Assembly: GCA_004352715.1 (NCBI GenBank)
Contig: SCFE01000096.1
Location: forward strand, 834,342 to 898,341
From: Hofstenia miamia
Lineage: Eukaryota; Xenacoelomorpha; Acoela
Direction of reading: 5' to 3'
DNA: 64,000 nt
Shown: positions 37,016 to 48,401 of the stretch, piece by piece
Numbering within the stretch: the stretch's first letter is position 1
How the letters are laid out: every line of letters begins with the position of its first letter
The notes under the pieces: model-generated
The model's database searches: none
Told to the model about the DNA's origin: nothing
The model's input: only the letters and a program-made list of their open reading frames with translations
Translations under genes and position numbers: made by a program

Positions 37016-37416
37016 CTATATAACTTTATTTTCAAAATTTATTGAGTACGATTATTACAGAATTACAATGCAATGGAAATAATGAGAAAATGGTGTAAGG
37101 ATTCCCACTTGTGGTCATTTTTCCCCTACTCTGCATTTGTGCCATTCAAATTATTGAATTACTATAATGCGCGAATTGTTTCAAAGAAATTTTGGATGAC
37201 TTTATATCTTTGCTTCATTAAATGTTGATAGAATACGGTTATTCTCATTTAATGATTGCTTTATAAATAATATTTGAAAGCAGGAAGACGATAACAGCTG
37301 GCGCGAAATTTTCTTTTATGCCAAAAATTACTAAATCTGAGAATCGAATTGTACATTTGGTCATATGTAAATAATAGAATTAAATTTTACATTTACTATA
37401 TATATCTATATANATA

Positions 37417-37468
<52 letters not shown>

Positions 37469-37500
37469 GTATGTTGTTCAAACTCGATTTTCAAGTAAAC
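36001..37500. other. Non-coding stretch with (AT)n microsatellites
   Basis: No gene recognised. (AT)n tracts lie at 36967-37014 and 37397-37466, the second interrupted by an N at 37413. Tyrosine-isoleucine open frames here are microsatellite artefacts. Confidence 0.6.
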
Positions 37501-37501
37501 A

Positions 37502-38795
37502 TTAGGTTGTATGAAAAAAAGATAATTTTCAAAATAAATTTTATTGTGTGGCATAGTGAAACATTTACATGTTATATTTAAAAATAGCCTCCTTGCGCTT
37601 CCATACAGCGCCTCAGTCATGAAACTCAGTGCTTATAACATTCTGCAAAGTCATCTCTAGCTAAATTGTTTAAAAAGTGTTTTAACTCGTCTTCCGTTTC
37701 AAATATAATGCCCCTAAGATTCTTTTTGAGCTTCGGAAATAGCCAAAAATCGCATGGAGCTAAGTCTGGGCTGTAGGAAGAGTGTTCCACTACAGGGATG
37801 CTGTTTGCAGCAAGCTACTGTCGAGTATATATCGATGCATGGGGTCTGGCACTGTCTTAATGCAATACTAAAAAATTCCACCCCCACGAATGCTTAATTC
37901 CGGCCGTTTCTCTAGGATCTTAAGGATCACACGTGTTCAAATGATGTCATTATGTTTTAGTGTCCATGGTGGATCCCTGTGGCAACAATACTGTGCAAAT
38001 TAAACCTTCCACACCAAAAAAATGTGATCACGAGACCCTTTTGGAGTCAAACCGCGTTTTGCCACAACTAACAATGGTGAACCACTATTATGGCGGTAAT
38101 GAGGAGCTTCTTTTCGAGTGGGAGGACTCATCATATGTCACCACATACATTCCTTTGATAAGCACCTCCTTGCTCTCGATCAATTCCAATTGAGTATTAC
38201 AGATGTTACTTCGTGCCTGTCTTTGTGTCTCTGTCAGGTCTTTTGGTACCCAAACAGCCGCACACCTTTTAAAGCCAAGCGTAGCACATATAGTGTGATT
38301 TACACGTTCTAAACTAAGGAAATCTCCTTGGCAATGTCCCTAATTGATATTCGGCGATCTTCATGTATCATAGATTCAATTTTATTCACATTTTCTTCCG
38401 CAGTAGCCGATACAGGACGACCGGAACCAGATAAACGGACTGCTGCAGACCCACTCTCCGAAACCCTTGAAACTAGCTTGAAAACCTGACTATGAGAGAG
38501 TGCCTGGTCCTCATAAACATCGGAAATCTTTTTTGAGATGTTTAAACCCTTCCAACCATCTCGTACCAAAAAGTTTTTAGCATTTTCATCTCTAGTCGCA
38601 AGTCGTTTTCTTGTGGTTCACCTGAAGTTTCCATGGCTGCGCTGAGGGACTTGTGCCTGTAGACGTCATTTATCAATTAATCTTCACCAAAATTTACATG
38701 CACAGGCCTCAATGCTTATATTATTTGAAATTAAAAAGAAAAGTAAATAGTATTTTAAGTACAGAACAAAATTATCGTTTTTTTATACAACCTAA
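37502..38795 (-). mobile_element. Full-length dead mariner element, 1294 bp
   Basis: Inverted repeats of 28 bp with two mismatches bound it (TTAGGTTGTATGAAAAAAAG at the left, its complement at 38768-38795). TA follows the right end; the left flank is CA, a likely mutated TA. It contains a complete but broken mariner transposase on the minus strand. Size and ends fit mariner. It lies just beyond an (AT)n tract. Confidence 0.92.
37565..38632 (-). pseudogene. mariner transposase pseudogene (DD34D)
   Basis: Reading from the minus-strand ATG at about 38632, the N-terminal DNA-binding part contains VYEDQALSHSQVFKL and SGSGRPVSATAEENV (within 38309-38569), followed by EDRRISIRDIAKE. Then come ICARLVPKNLTE-like sequence and the first Asp in VVTYDESS near 38130. 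The second Asp is in DSARPHAS near 37855 and the third in YSPDLAPCDFWLFPK near 37750. Exactly 34 residues separate the last two, the mariner DD34D pattern. The C-terminus reads LRRCMEAQGGYF. There is a stop in the DD34D interval and frameshifts elsewhere. Confidence 0.9.
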
Positions 38796-39063
38796 TATTT
38801 TAAATGATTAACTAATTGAATGGAATGAACACAATGCTTATAGAATTTTAGATGTCATTAAATTTACAAATTTTCGTAATTTTGTTGCAATTTATCAACA
38901 AATAAGTTCAATTAAAGTTACTCTCGTTATGAAGCAAGCTATATAATATACAAAGGATCAAAGAGATAAATAATGATGGATTAGTATTTTCATATTTTGG
39001 AATCAGTTCAGATGAACGATACTTAGGTTTTAAAAAATACATTTTTTTTAGTTATGAGATATT

Positions 39064-39920
39064 CAAGGTTAGAAATGGGCCATGCTGGCCCTCGCGGGCT
39101 GCGATTCGACTCGATTCACGGGGGCGGTGGGCCGGGTCAATAATAAAAATGAACTGCGGGAGGAAGTGCGATGGCACAATTTTTAATTAATATTATACAC
39201 AGTATATAGCTATATTTTAAATAATTTCCACATATATTAACAGTTCGTTTTGCAACTTACATGTATATTCAACAATCTATTTCAGGCTCTTAATATTATA
39301 TTGATTTTGTTGTTTCCCATAAATTTTCTATTTCTCTACTGTATTTTTTACTGTTTTTGGCAACCTAACCATTATTGGAATAAAAGTTTCATATTTGGTC
39401 TCGGTGTCGTTCAGTCCCTCCCCAAAAAGTTAATTTTGGTCCCAGTCCCTGTTTAGTCCCAGTAGTCATTAGCATCTTTAATTTTGCTATCAATTTAGAA
39501 TTGCTTTAATTGATAATCAAAACATACAATGTAATGTAACTGAATATAACCAACTAAAATATGTGGCTGAAGCTTAATACATCAAAGTAACTAATGAAAT
39601 TAATATTAAGCGTATTATTTTTAAACGAATGGAATGCTTAATGTATAATTAACTGGGTGAGAATTCTGGATATTATTGTCCCGTGCCCGTCCCGCATCTG
39701 GTCTCGAAGTATTATTTTTTATCGCGGAATTTGTCTCGATTCCTGCAAGACTCCATACAGGATCGGAACCAGGTGTCGGTAGCGAACACCTCTAAAGCAA
39801 ATGTGGGGAATCGTTGATTTTTAAGAAATTATACGGGCTCTTGGCCGGGTAAATTTTTTAGAAAATATGCAGGCTGTAGGACGGGCTGAGCCATAAAATA
39901 ATGGCCCACATCAACCCTTG
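39064..39920. mobile_element. hAT-like element with GGGCC words, hosting a nested GGTCCC-word segment
   Basis: The ends CAAGGTTAGAAATGGGCCAT and, as right complement, CAAGGGTTGATGTGGGCCAT match at 16 of 20 positions. Words CTGGCCCTCGCGGGC and GGTGGGCCGGGTC (left) and TTGGCCGGGTA and ACGGGCTGAGCC (right) are subterminal. No 8-bp duplication could be recognised, so the superfamily is inferred from the pattern. The middle (39395-39790) contains GGTCCC-type words and is probably an insertion. Confidence 0.6.
39395..39790. mobile_element. GGTCCC-word segment nested in the GGGCC element
   Basis: GGTCTCGGTGTCG, TCAGTCCCTCCCC, GGTCCCAGTCCCTG on the left and TGTCCCGTGCCCGTCCCGC and GGAACCAGGTGTCGG on the right bracket an AT-rich centre. 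The right border reads ACACCTCTA. No matching left border was found. Confidence 0.5.
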
Positions 39921-40354
39921 ACATACATGCTTGAACAATTACAATTTTCATTCAAAGAATATGTTATTGTTTTATTACATAAATTTGGAGTGCAGTTAGT
40001 AAATCTAAGCTAAGAGTAGCGTTGTAAGTGGATGGGGGTCAGGTCTTATGGTGGCTAATTTACTGCTGGTCTGGATCTGACTAAAATGAGTGGTTCCTCT
40101 CTTTTGCAGCAACCAATTGTAATATCAGTTTGTGTAGTAGTATTTTTGGGTGATTCTTGCCATTTTTTAAATTTGCTAGAATTATTATGACGAACAACCT
40201 AACCAAACAATAAACACTTTTTTTGTATGCGGCGGCTGTGGATTCGATTTATTGTATACTTAGGTGGGTGTGAGTGAACATCTAGACCTTCTTCCAACAT
40301 TGGAAAAAAGAGAAAGCCAATCTGTACAATTCAAGCAGACAGAAAATAACTTAA

Positions 40355-41480
40355 CACTAGAAATACTGAAAATTCGTTATGCCTTAAATGCCTGAAGTGG
40401 TCAGAGTTGACCACCTTTAGAAAAACTGTGCAAGGTAAAAAAAAAATATCAACAAAAAGCTTGTTTTCTATTTAATTTCCAATTATATACAGTCATTGCA
40501 AATCCATGCGCCGCACATTTTTCGCATGAGAAAATGGAAATCATCACATTTTCGCCTACTGAAAACGTCACAAGGTTATATTGTCGTTATTTTTCCAATT
40601 AATTGTTGCCTATAACTCAAATTTCTCTAAAATAGGTGTAAAATGTAGAGTGTCTGGATAAATACTGATCACATTTGTAAGGTTGCATCGTGAAGCATTT
40701 TATTTGACATGCGTCAGTCAGAACTGCTCCGCTGACTGAAGCATGCAGTTTTATTAACATGTTTTGGCGCATTTTTTTTCATGAGATGCCTGTCATTAAT
40801 ATATACTATATCAAGTACATTACCAATTACAGCAACTGGTCAACGTTTTGCAGCAGTCTCTCTGATTGCCTTGCATAACTAGAGCGATCTTTGAATGTCT
40901 TAAAATTGTTTATCAAGTGTTAGCAAAAGCACGAGAAATCGTTTCTTATTCTCTCGAAATCTTTAAAGATATTTCTGATTGGTCTAAATTATACAAATTC
41001 TCACAGACTTTATTGATTTTTTATCCAAACGAACATATATTTTGAAAATCTTGAACTAATCTTGGCTCATGTAATCAATAAAGACGCACGAACCATAATC
41101 ATTATGTCAAAAGAACGGTACATTCAATTTTTAGGAAATCTCCTCTTATAGAAGAAGAATGTTTCCAAGCTAATGTAGATTTGACTTCCACCTCTTCCAC
41201 AATTTTTATATTGTCACAAATACTTTGCAAAGCATTAGGCATTCCTGATGCAGCTGTATGAGTAGGCCGGACTTGGTCAGATCTGACCACTTCGGGCATG
41301 TAAGGGTTCATACGAGTAGTATGCTATCAAACACTATGCTAAAATTAATTTTTGACTAATCCATTTAACTTGCCAAATTAATAAATGCAGATGTTTATCA
41401 CTGGATTACTCGTAGTTGGCATGTAATATGATATCAAGGAATGAAAATGGTCAAATCTAACCACCTTAGTCTCTCTAGTG
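40355..41480. mobile_element. piggyBac-type nonautonomous element, 1126 bp, TTAA duplication
   Basis: TTAA flanks both ends (40351-40354 and 41481-41484) and the termini are CACTAGAAATAC and, as right complement, CACTAGAGAGAC. Subterminal palindromes occur: GTGGTCAGAGTTGACCAC near 40395 and TGGTCAGATCTGACCA (perfect, near 41274), plus GGTCAAATCTAACCACC near 41450. No transposase motif was recognised in the interior, including the open frame at 41102-41311. Related by its ends to 17268-18472. Confidence 0.8.
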
Positions 41481-41616
41481 TTAAGGAAAGGATCAGTAAA
41501 AATACATATTTATTAATCATGTAAATATAACATATAATTTTAAAATAACAGTTCACCGAAGAGCTAATCAATGATTTTATTATATAATTTTTAGCAAATT
41601 TAAATTGTCTTAATAC

Positions 41617-41981
41617 TAAGTCTGTGCGATTAGTAAAATCTAAAGATCGGTCAATTATCAATTATCGATAATGAAGAAAAAACAAGAAAATGTGTTTAAT
41701 AATAAATCAATTTTATTTAAAACAACTTCTGAGAAAAATGAGGTCATGAAATGTTTCTGGATTCAGACTTTCCCGACGCGTAGATGAAAAGAATATATTA
41801 TTTCGGTAATTTTTACGTAGTGTAAGGAAATTTTATTAAGAAACATTTTGCTTGTTTTCGACACTTTTATTGACTATACACTAATTGATTTTGATTCGGT
41901 TAGTAAAAAATGTTCGGTCGGGGTCAATTAATAAAATTTCGGTCAATTATCAATTATCAATCAATTAATCGCACAGCCTTA
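41617..41981. mobile_element. hAT-type MITE with TCGGTCAATTA words, 365 bp
   Basis: The ends TAAGTCTGTGCGATTA and, as right complement, TAAGGCTGTGCGATTA match at 15 of 16 positions. Flanks CTTAATAC (41609-41616) and ATTAATAC (41982-41989) match at 7 of 8. Subterminal words are GATCGGTCAATTATC, GGTCGGGGTCAATTA and TTTCGGTCAATTATC. Confidence 0.85.
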
Positions 41982-42001
41982 ATTAATACAAGGCTGACAG
42001 A

Positions 42002-42460
42002 AGTTAACTCGTTCACGCGTTAAACGTCATAAAATAAACATGTGAGTTAAAATAGTTTTTACTCGTTAAAATTAACGTATTTGGTTTTGTTCATAAATAC
42101 TAATGTAATGTGGACAAATTTTCTGAAAGTAAGGAATTTCATGTAAATCGTATTCCATTGAAATTATATGTATAATTAGAAATACAATGTAAATTTATTT
42201 ATTGGTTAGTAATTTAAAAAAAAGTTTCTCTTATTATGATAAACGCTAAACAACATGATTTATGAAAATTTAAGATCAAAATAAACGTTACAGTTAACTG
42301 ATTCTTGCAATAATATCCTACTGTCGACGGTACACAAATGCAAACATACCTGAATGATATCTTATCAACACAATAGATTATTTGTTTTTTGAAATTACAA
42401 TTACATGGAAATTAACGTATAGAAACGTGTTAACGTGTAAAAATGTTAGCTTCGTCTCGG
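42002..42460. repeat. GTTAAC/ACGTTAA word array, probable MITE
   Basis: The left part holds AGTTAACTCG, ACGCGTTAAACG and CTCGTTAAAATTAACG; the right part holds AAATTAACGTATAG and ACGTGTTAACGTG. The clustered words at both sides of an AT-rich centre are like a DNA transposon, but terminal repeats and target duplication are unclear. Confidence 0.45.
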
Positions 42461-43280
42461 CTATGTCTGCATAGTACGACTCTCAACTAGATTATGTCGA
42501 GTTATTTAACACTAAGACTATACAATTATACTAGAATTTTTTAGCTCCCCGCTCTGCCCGGTCCATGTCTGTCCGTCCGGCTTATCGTATATTTTGCCAA
42601 CATTTTATTAAAATTCATGCTTTCAATATTTCAACAACGCTTTTTCGACTATTGGAATTTTGTAGAATAAATAAAATAATGCAATGATTGAAAATCATGT
42701 ATTGTCATACAAAACAGATGTTATAACACTGATACTGTCGAATTTATTTGATAAAAGTTATTGCATAGACTTAAATTTTAAAAATGTGCGAAAATGATCA
42801 ACGAGAATAACTACTTACCACTGAAGGAAAAGGAAAGCCAATCAACAGATGGATACCGAGGGTAATGTGTTAAATGTCGATGTACGTGGAAGTTGTAGTA
42901 TTAATGGTCAAAACGGCGTATTGCTTCGTTGATATAAATATCACTACGAGTCGGCAGTGGTGAATTGCGTTTTCAGTTAGTGGAAATTAAGATAGAAGTG
43001 CAGGAAATTTCCGCAAACGTAAATTGTTGATACAATTAAAACCGGAGTACAATGCAGTTGGAAAATAAGCATCATTATTTAAACTACTTATCAGAGGAAA
43101 ATGGATTGGAGTATTTAGTTTATTTAGTGTTACCCGCATTGGAAATATTTTAAGGAAGAAATAACTTGATTCGCCTCATAAAGGGAATTTTAGATGAAAT
43201 ATAACGCTTGTTGCAAGGATTTTGAAAAACTAATGAGTTGGTATCTATAGCCGATTGCTAATTAATCACAAGTAAATTAT
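42461..43280. other. Non-coding stretch
   Basis: No gene recognised. A C-rich patch at 42548-42590 (CCCCGCTCTGCCCGGTCC) may be another element end. Confidence 0.4.
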
Positions 43281-43418
43281 ATATTAGGGCCCGACGATAT
43301 ACAAATACTGAAATCGATACCGTACCGCGGTATTTTGACATACCGAAAGATTCCGATAACGCGGTATCTTGCGTAAAAAATTTATCGGTATTTTATTTAA
43401 GAGTCTGTCTATTGTAAG

Positions 43419-43757
43419 CAGACTTGTCAGCGAGCCGTAATTTCTAAGCTCGGCTAGGCTCGCCACATAAAATCTTTCAGTGATGCTCGTTTCAGCTCGA
43501 TATATTCTTTAAAAATATTGTGCTTTCAGAATTTTTCCCATTGCTCTTCCTATTATTTAATTAACATTTCTAAAATAGATTATAAGTAATTAATATTGAA
43601 TGAAAAAATAAGAAAAATCTGCATAATCAAATTTACAAGCAGCACTATAAATTTGGTTTGCTTAAAAACGGCTTTTTTGGGCTCGTTGCATATTCAATTC
43701 TCTGCTCAATCTTGGCTCGGCTCGGCTCGTTAGAAGCTCGGTTCGGTGACAAGTCTG
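43419..43757. mobile_element. hAT-type MITE with GCTCGGCT words, 339 bp
   Basis: A perfect 8-bp duplication, ATTGTAAG, flanks it (43411-43418 and 43758-43765). The ends CAGACTTGTCAGCGAGCCG and, as right complement, CAGACTTGTCACCGAACCG are inverted repeats. Words AGCTCGGCTAGGCTCGCC (left) and TTGGCTCGGCTCGGCTCG (right) are subterminal. Confidence 0.92.
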
Positions 43758-44233
43758 ATTGTAAGCAAGCCCGCGGGTCACCATTTGCAGTAAGAAACCT
43801 TGAAATACTTTTGAGGTGTACGATATAGCACTTTAGAAAACTCAGGAAATTTCTTAAGAAGAAATATCTATTAATCATACATTAACAATTATATGGCTGA
43901 TCAGGGCATAAAACATCATAACTACTTTCACAAAAACGAACTATTTAAAGAGATTTTTTCTTAAAAAACAGATTTAAAAATGTGGCCAATTCATTCGCGA
44001 TAAGGTGCATTTATTTCCAAGAATAGTCATGATTATAAATTTTAAATTTATGCTCATTGTCGAAAGGTCCGTTGCAATTTTAATAATGTGTAGCATTTCT
44101 GTAGGGTTGTACTTGTCTTGCCTTTTGATATTAAACTTTGTTCTATGGAGAACTTAAAAATTCTATTTTCTTTGTCAGACCCTAATATTCAATAAAATTC
44201 ATGCACATATTTGTAATAACTAGGTCTAACATA

Positions 44234-44332
44234 CCGTAAAACCTGTAATTGAAGGCCACCTGTAATAGAAGGCCACCCTAGCAAGGAGGTTGAAAACTGA
44301 AAGGCCATGGCCTTCAATTACAGGTTTTACGG
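44234..44332. mobile_element. 99-bp MITE of Tc1/mariner or pogo type, TA duplication
   Basis: A perfect 25-bp inverted repeat beginning CCGTAAAACCTGTAATTGAA bounds it, flanked by TA (44232-44233, 44333-44334). Inside, a near copy of the repeat core (CCTGTAATAGAAGGCCACC) follows the left end, and AGGCCATGGCCT is palindromic at the right. Half of the element is terminal repeat. No coding capacity. Confidence 0.88.
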
Positions 44333-44479
44333 TAAGTCAATAAAGTCAACATTTAGTAAGCATTCCTTTTCATAGAACATGTAAAAAATGGGTTTTTAGG
44401 TAAATAATATCAATTTTTAAGGTCAAAGTTGGATTTTTTAGGAAAAGATAAATGACAGTCCTATTAATTATGTAAATCC

Positions 44480-44636
44480 TCGAGTATAAACCGCCACCAT
44501 GTATCGGCCGCATCCCAAACTTTAAAGATTGTTTTTTGAGTTTTAGTTATGAATCGGCTAAGCCGTCTAAATTTTCCGGCGGCTGGCTGACCTAAAATAT
44601 GTCGGTGGCGGCGGCTCAGACGGCGTGCGCCCAGCT
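44480..44636. mobile_element. GC-word element fragment (CGGCGGCT words)
   Basis: TTCCGGCGGCTGGCTGACC, GTCGGTGGCGGCGGCTCAG and the border GCGCCCAGCTCTAA occur together. The complement of that border (TTAGAGCTGGGCGC) resembles TTAGAGCTGAGAACGG at 34848. The left border is not identified. Confidence 0.4.
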
Positions 44637-44679
44637 CTAAGGTATGAATGATGTAACAAGCCGCATCTGCCATGACACA

Positions 44680-45049
44680 GACACACTAATTTTTTCCTCC
44701 CAACATGTTATCCATTGATCTAACAAATTAAAATTAACCATAATTACCAAATTAGGCAACATATTGTAACAAAAGTCATCGAGAAGTGAAAAATTGAATG
44801 CAGTGTGCGAACATAGTGAGAAGTTTACAGATATAATTTTTAGACTACATCTAAGAGCCCACCCCAAACTTATTTAAGCAAAATGTAACTTTTACACAGG
44901 CATTCACATTACTTCTTACTAATGCATTCATTATTCTCCTTGTTTGTTCAGATAGCAAATGCCTGCCGCCAATATTTTGATCTTAATATTTTCATATATA
45001 CTGTATATATGGCAAATATGCTATTGATTTTCCATATTCATACCATAGC
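44680..45049. other. Non-coding stretch
   Basis: Nothing recognised apart from AT-rich sequence. Confidence 0.4.
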
Positions 45050-45116
45050 ATACCGATACCGAACAAATACCGCGGTAACTTGAGTGATACCGAACTGAAC
45101 CAAGCCAAACCCCAAA

Positions 45117-45354
45117 CTGTCCATACCGCCTCTTATATATATATATNNNNNNNNNNNNNNNNNNNNNNNNNNNNNNNNNNNNNNNNNNNNNNNNNNNNNN
45201 NNNNNNNNNNNNNNNNNNNNNNNNNNNNNNNNNNNNNNNNNNNNNNNNNNNNNNNNNNNNNNNNNNNNNNNNNNNNNNNNNNNNNNNNNNNNNNNNNNNN
45301 NNNNNNNNNNNNNNNNNNNNNNNNNNNNNNNNNNNNNNNCTGTCCATACCGCCT

Positions 45355-45388
<34 letters not shown>
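45117..45388. repeat. Gap of 193 N with the same 30 bp on both sides, then (AT)n
   Basis: CTGTCCATACCGCCTCTTAT plus the start of the AT run appears at 45117-45146 and again at 45340-45369. Identical sequence at both edges of the gap (45147-45339) indicates that the two contig ends overlap and the gap is probably not real. Confidence 0.85.
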
Positions 45389-45389
<1 letters not shown>

Positions 45390-45390
<1 letters not shown>

Positions 45391-45804
45391 GTGCCCCAAA
45401 AAATCTCGACCTTCTCTGATTTTTCTGTAACTTGCGCCAAATTTGGCACTTTGGTGAAAAATTACTCTGTGAAAATATTTTTTGAAATGCAACATCATTT
45501 GACGCGCTAGTGAAGAATAAAAGTAGCAAAAATTTCGCATATCTTGAAAACTATTCAACATAGAAACTTGGTTGATAGCTCATTAGAAGGAAAAATGTAC
45601 AATTTCTTATCTAAATTTAATACAAATGGTTTTGTTTAAAAGTTATTAGCAAATTAACTATTTTTTCACATTATTCATTGTTTTTTCACACATTTTCATT
45701 TAATTCTACAGAAGTAGCAGCTTATTTATCACATTTAATGTAAATACTTTAACGTAGTTGGCTGAACAAGGTCCTAGGTGTCCCTTCATGAACATATCCA
45801 AATC
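45390..45804 (+). repeat. Left terminal inverted repeat of the large element
   Basis: Pairs with 52305-52735. Shared runs include CTCTGTGAAAATATTTTTTG, GAAGTAGCAGCT and GTAAATACTTTAAC. Differences are mainly substitutions and short insertions, for instance a run of about 15 bp near 52470 present only on the right. Confidence 0.85.
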
Positions 45805-46639
45805 AGAATGTTAGATTACCCATGCATTAAAATCACTTTACATGTAGACAGTTCATTGACTTTTAATGGTGAAGAAATTAAAGAAAATTTAAACGCTGAT
45901 CGTGATAAGGGAAATAAGGAAAACATGGGAAAGTTTACATGGGTTTTCTTAGTTTTTCAAACTGCTACAAAATGGTGTACAACATGAGGCCATAGCTTTA
46001 ATAACGAATTATTTTTGAAAAAGTGGTGTTTTAATTTAATTGAAAACTTTATGTAATAGAGTGTATTTCAATCGATTACATTTATCGCCCTAAAAGCTGT
46101 ACAATTTGATGAAATTCCAAAAATAATAATATGTTTATCCTAAACTATTAAACGCGCATCTAATAATATACAGACTCTATCAATAGCTCCCCAAAGATGG
46201 TGTACTCTAATAATTTAATAAGCGGTTAGTGCCAATATTGACAATTTCATTTGTCCTCTGCAGTGGACCCAATTTAGATAAATCCAGTACCAGTAAGTTT
46301 AAATACATTGAACTAGAAAGCTGACCAGAAGGAAGCAAATATTTTGGCAAATTCAAAGATCAATTTTGGATAAGTTTACCTCCCACCAATGATGATGGGA
46401 GTGCTACGCTTATATGTTCTTCATGAGCAACTGCAGCTATCCATTAAACGACAGTCAACCAAAAGAGCTGCAGCTAAACAAGTTGTGGAAGAAATTACAA
46501 AATGGTTGGTAAAACCTGGATATATATATGTCAATCTGAAAATGGTTTGATCAAAAGCTACTGAAATTGGATGAACAGCTTAAAAATTAAGCCAAGACAA
46601 TGAAATTGCTAACAAAACGAAAACAAACCCAAGCAATAC

Positions 46640-46675
46640 AACAACAGCAGCAGCAGCAGCAGATGCAACATCATC

Positions 46676-46731
<56 letters not shown>

Positions 46732-46734
46732 AAT
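46640..46734 (+). repeat. (CAG)n/(CAA)n tract coding polyglutamine
   Basis: Two CAA, six CAG, then ATG CAA CAT CAT and about 20 CAA codons. In frame with the flanking transposase block it gives a long Gln run. In a dead gene it may simply be a neutral expanded microsatellite. Confidence 0.9.
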
Positions 46735-47652
46735 CAATTCATTAATTTGTCAAGAAAACTTTCTGGGTAGTGACAAATAGGTATGAGAATTACCTTACAA
46801 AAATTACTGAAACCTCAACAAATGATACACTGAGAAAGAAGAGTGCAGAGAACTCCATTTTTCTAATCAACATGAAAATCCCTGATATCCTTGGGTCGCT
46901 TAGGCCATTGGATACAAGCTTGCTTAAGCCAAAGAACAAGCCAAGTAAACGAAAGCTTCAGCATAAAAAACTACCAATATAGTGTTGAAACAACAACAGG
47001 CATTTTCAGTAGTGATGAAAGCGGACAAGATACAGACTACAAGGAATATCAAACGTTAAAATCACTGTTATACTCAGGAGGAGCTTTCATAGATCACATG
47101 AGTCTTTCCAAAAGCGCAATTCACAGGGATATACAAAGCATTTGAAGTTCAAAGCATTGATGAGAAAATACTAAATGTCAATGAAGATTATTGGGTGGTT
47201 TATTGGAAGGGAAAAACTCTAAAACAGACAACTCGTGCTGGAAAAACGAAAACAGTGCTGGCAGTTCTATTAAATGCTCTGAAATCCGATGACGAAATCT
47301 TCCTGAATGTAATTGACAGGACTGATTCTACTGGGTCATATGCAGAAACACAGGAACTAATAAAATCACTGCATAATGCCAATGTTAATTTGTCAAGGAT
47401 CATTTGGTGCGTTTACACCTGCAAACAATAGTGGTTTAAACAATGGGGTAGTTGTAAAGTTACACGCAGAATTAGGACATCCAGTATTTCAATTAGCTTG
47501 TGGGCACTATATTCTGGAACTTATTTGTGGATCTAATTGTAAGAATGATTTTGGGAGTGCAACAGAATGACTGGAAGAAACCATTTTTAAACAATTTGCA
47601 GCAAAGTGGTCAACTCTTGACAATTCAAATTATCATGCTTTTGTGTTTACAT

Positions 47653-48348
47653 CAGAGATTGAACCGGCTACCGGCCGGCCGAGGCCGGTTGGGCCGGTAA
47701 TTTACCGGCCTGCTGCAGCCACTTTTAAATTTCATGAAAGGCCGGTAAAATTACCGGCCACTTACCGGACGAAATTATAAAAAATATTCTTGATTTTTAT
47801 TATAAACAGGGAATACTTTGTTTAGTTTGGGAGGAATTTCTATTAAAATCTAAAGTTCGAAAAAAATATTATACTATGAGCAATTTACAGTATTGCAATT
47901 TGAATAATAATTACATTTACATTCTGGAATCTCTCCTAAATTTTGCTACAAACGGAGTTGTTCTGCTTTTTGATAGGGTAATTTTACTTTAGTTTTCTAT
48001 GAAACTTACTAATAATATTAAAAGAACCTGTTTATAATACTGAAAATATAATGTATAAGATTTACGCTTGAAATTTGAGAGACCTCATTCAGATAAAGCA
48101 ACTGGAACCCTTGCATTTAATTAATATTTAATTAAAATATATTTGAAGGATGCAGAAAGATATGCAAAGTAAACTAACTAAATAAAAACTAAAACGTTCA
48201 CAATTTTCCATTCCCTGAAAAGGAAAACAGCTGATTAAAGTTATAAAAAATATCAAAATTGTGCTTTGGTAGAAACATAGTTGTAATAGATTGAAATTTG
48301 CGTTATGCAATATCAGCTCTATGCATCGCCATGTGTAAAACAGCTTGT

Positions 48349-48401
<53 letters not shown>

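Larger units (their letters stand above)
43285..45146. repeat. Paired TACCG/CGGTA word clusters, probable large word-array element
   Basis: The left cluster (43310-43395) has CGATACCGTACCGCGGTA, CATACCGAAAG, GCGGTATC and ATCGGTATT. The right cluster (45050-45130) has CATACCGATACCG, AATACCGCGGTAAC, GATACCGAAC and CATACCGCC. The complementary words facing each other suggest the two ends of one element enclosing the insertions at 43419-43757, 44234-44332 and 44480-44636. Termini are not resolved and the right end runs into a gap. Confidence 0.5.

Noticed and set aside
37960-38312. Plus-strand frames
   Set aside because: Antisense of the mariner transposase.
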